Of a stretch of 6,614 nucleotides of DNA, positions 5,575-6,614 are shown in pieces. The stretch comes from Fidelibacterota bacterium (lineage in GTDB: Bacteria > Marinisomatota > Marinisomatia > Marinisomatales > TCS56). The translations under genes and the position numbers were made by a program. The stretch spans positions 1 to 6,614 of the forward strand of contig DAOWAH010000093.1 in assembly GCA_030634675.1 (NCBI GenBank), read 5' to 3'. The notes beneath the pieces are model-generated. The model made no database searches. It was not told the origin of the DNA and saw nothing but the letters and a program-made list of their open reading frames with translations. Every line of letters begins with the position of its first letter. Positions within the stretch are counted from its first letter, which is position 1.

Positions 5575-6614
5575 AGCACTAATTTACCAAGAACAACCGC
5601 TTTATCCGCTCCCGTGACCGAAGGCAGATTACCGGGAATACTTTTGATAAACGCGACGGCCAGCACTGCAAACCCCAAGGCCTCCTTGGCATCGGGGTCG
5701 ACGCCAAATTCCGCACTTGTAACTGTTTTTTGGTCGGAAAACAATTTCGCCAGTTGCTGCATTAACGGGTAGTGATGCACTCCCCCACCGCCAACAATCA
5801 GATTATCACAATTATACTGCTTCAGGAATGACCGGCAGTTTTGGAAAATGCTTTCGGCGGTAAAAGCTGCCAATGTTGCCAGCCGGTCCTCATTTGGTAA
5901 GCTTGCCAGTTGGAAATTATGAGCGTCCAGCCATTCCGTTCCATATTGATCCCGACCGGTCGATTTCGGTGGAGCTTTTATAATGAAATCATCACGAAGC
6001 CATTCAGTAACCATTTGCGAATCAGCCTGTCCCTTCCCGGCCAGTTTTCCATCCTGATCATATTTATCCCCGGTTGCCAACTGGTACGCTTCATCTAAGA
6101 GAGCCATCCCCGGTCCGGTATCAAAACCTAGGACGTCACCCTGCTTTTGGGGTGGCAACAGCGTCACATTAGCTACACCACCAACGTTCAAAGCAATACG
6201 GGCTTTATTTTGCTGCCGGAAGAGCCATTCATCAATCCGGGGGATCAATGGTGCCCCCGTTCCGCCAACGGCTATATCGGCTGCCCGGAAATCCGCTATC
6301 ACCGGAACTCCCAACTCCTGTGTCAGAAAAGACGGTTCACCAACCTGCAGTGAGGATTGGCCGTTAATGTGGTGTAAAGTCTGTCCGTGGCTGCCGATCA
6401 GGTCAATATTCACTAATCCCTGCTTTTCAAACTCAGTTTTTACTTTTTGAGTATACCAGCAGCCAAGTTCATAATTCAGGGAACAGACTTGGGCTGTTGT
6501 TCCACTGAGTGTTGCGCGAATTTTATCACGAATATTGTTGTCAAAAGGGATTGAATTAAAATGCACGATTTCAAAATCAAGCTTAGTCTCAGAAAGATCA
6601 ATATCAGCAACACA
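5571..6614 (-). CDS. anmK: Anhydro-N-acetylmuramic acid kinase, N-terminus cut by window edge
   Basis: AnmK hydrolytically opens the 1,6-anhydro ring of anhydro-MurNAc and phosphorylates it to MurNAc-6-phosphate in peptidoglycan recycling; it is cytoplasmic. The frame is open to the window edge (347 residues visible), and about 10-20 residues with the MSGTSxDG ATP motif should lie beyond it. A GTG at 6564-6566 could be taken as a start, but the upstream 16 codons (CVADIDLSET...) match the family, so it is internal. Family signatures: IGSHGQT, LQVGEPSF, DFRAADIAVGGTGAPL, ALNVGG, GFDTGPG (catalytic Asp), PPKSTGRDQYG, LIVGGGGVHH, EFGVDPDAKEALGFA and the C-terminal PGNLPSVTGA. One oddity: GPG is followed by Met where Asn is common. 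Full length would be near the usual 360-390 residues. It overlaps the deacetylase start by four bases and probably shares its transcript. Confidence 0.97.
   Translation of the reverse strand, partial: CVADIDLSETKLDFEIVHFNSIPFDNNIRDKIRATLSGTTAQVCSLNYELGCWYTQKVKTEFEKQGLVNIDLIGSHGQTLHHINGQSSLQVGEPSFLTQELGVPVIADFRAADIAVGGTGAPLIPRIDEWLFRQQNKARIALNVGGVANVTLLPPQKQGDVLGFDTGPGMALLDEAYQLATGDKYDQDGKLAGKGQADSQMVTEWLRDDFIIKAPPKSTGRDQYGTEWLDAHNFQLASLPNEDRLATLAAFTAESIFQNCRSFLKQYNCDNLIVGGGGVHHYPLMQQLAKLFSDQKTVTSAEFGVDPDAKEALGFAVLAVAFIKSIPGNLPSVTGADKAVVLGKLVL

Noticed and set aside
5362..5772. 136-codon open frame on the plus strand across the deacetylase/anmK junction
   Set aside because: It lies antisense to two well-supported genes, has no recognisable domain and no ribosome site of note; it is a shadow frame.
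6564..6566. GTG as the start of anmK
   Set aside because: The frame stays open to the window edge and the 16 upstream codons resemble the AnmK N-terminal strand, so the true start is outside the window.

Overview
The window looks like a carbohydrate-scavenging locus from a Gram-negative bacterium. A TonB-dependent outer-membrane receptor with an N-terminal carboxypeptidase-regulatory-like domain, a lipoprotein deacetylase of a type I associate with Bacteroidota relatives, and moderate GC by eye all suggest the FCB superphylum (Bacteroidota/Ignavibacteriota/Calditrichota/KSB1/Marinimicrobia-like). The phylum call is inference. No rRNA, tRNA, CRISPR array, IS element or phage gene was seen.

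Layout. 1-1584 (minus) is the N-terminal 528 codons of a TonB-dependent receptor that runs off the left edge. 1585-1816 is a 232-bp AT-rich divergent control region with several short inverted and direct repeats. 1817-4714 (plus) is a tight three-gene operon: an atypical ROK-family sugar kinase, an MFS permease, and a UPF0309-type SIS (sugar isomerase domain) protein, with gaps of 19 and 14 bp and good Shine-Dalgarno sequences before genes two and three. 4715-4758 is a short convergent junction. 4759-6614 (minus) is a second unit: anmK (anhydro-N-acetylmuramic acid kinase, N-terminus cut by the right edge) followed by a predicted NodB-type deacetylase lipoprotein, whose ATG overlaps the anmK stop as ATGA.

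How the genes may work together. AnmK is the only product whose substrate is known with confidence: it turns 1,6-anhydro-MurNAc from peptidoglycan turnover into MurNAc-6-phosphate. The neighbours fit uptake and processing of amino sugars or cell-wall fragments: receptor (outer membrane), lipoprotein deacetylase (envelope), MFS permease (inner membrane), ROK kinase (phosphorylation), SIS protein (isomerase or dehydratase chemistry on the sugar phosphate). No MurQ etherase, NagA, NagB or glycoside hydrolase is visible, so the pathway is incomplete here or completed by genes outside the window.

The most notable points are a ROK protein whose zinc-binding motif and GEIGH sugar-binding motif are both eroded while the catalytic-Asp region is kept, a NodB protein with a rewritten first metal-binding motif, and the combination of these with a poorly characterised SIS family next to anmK.
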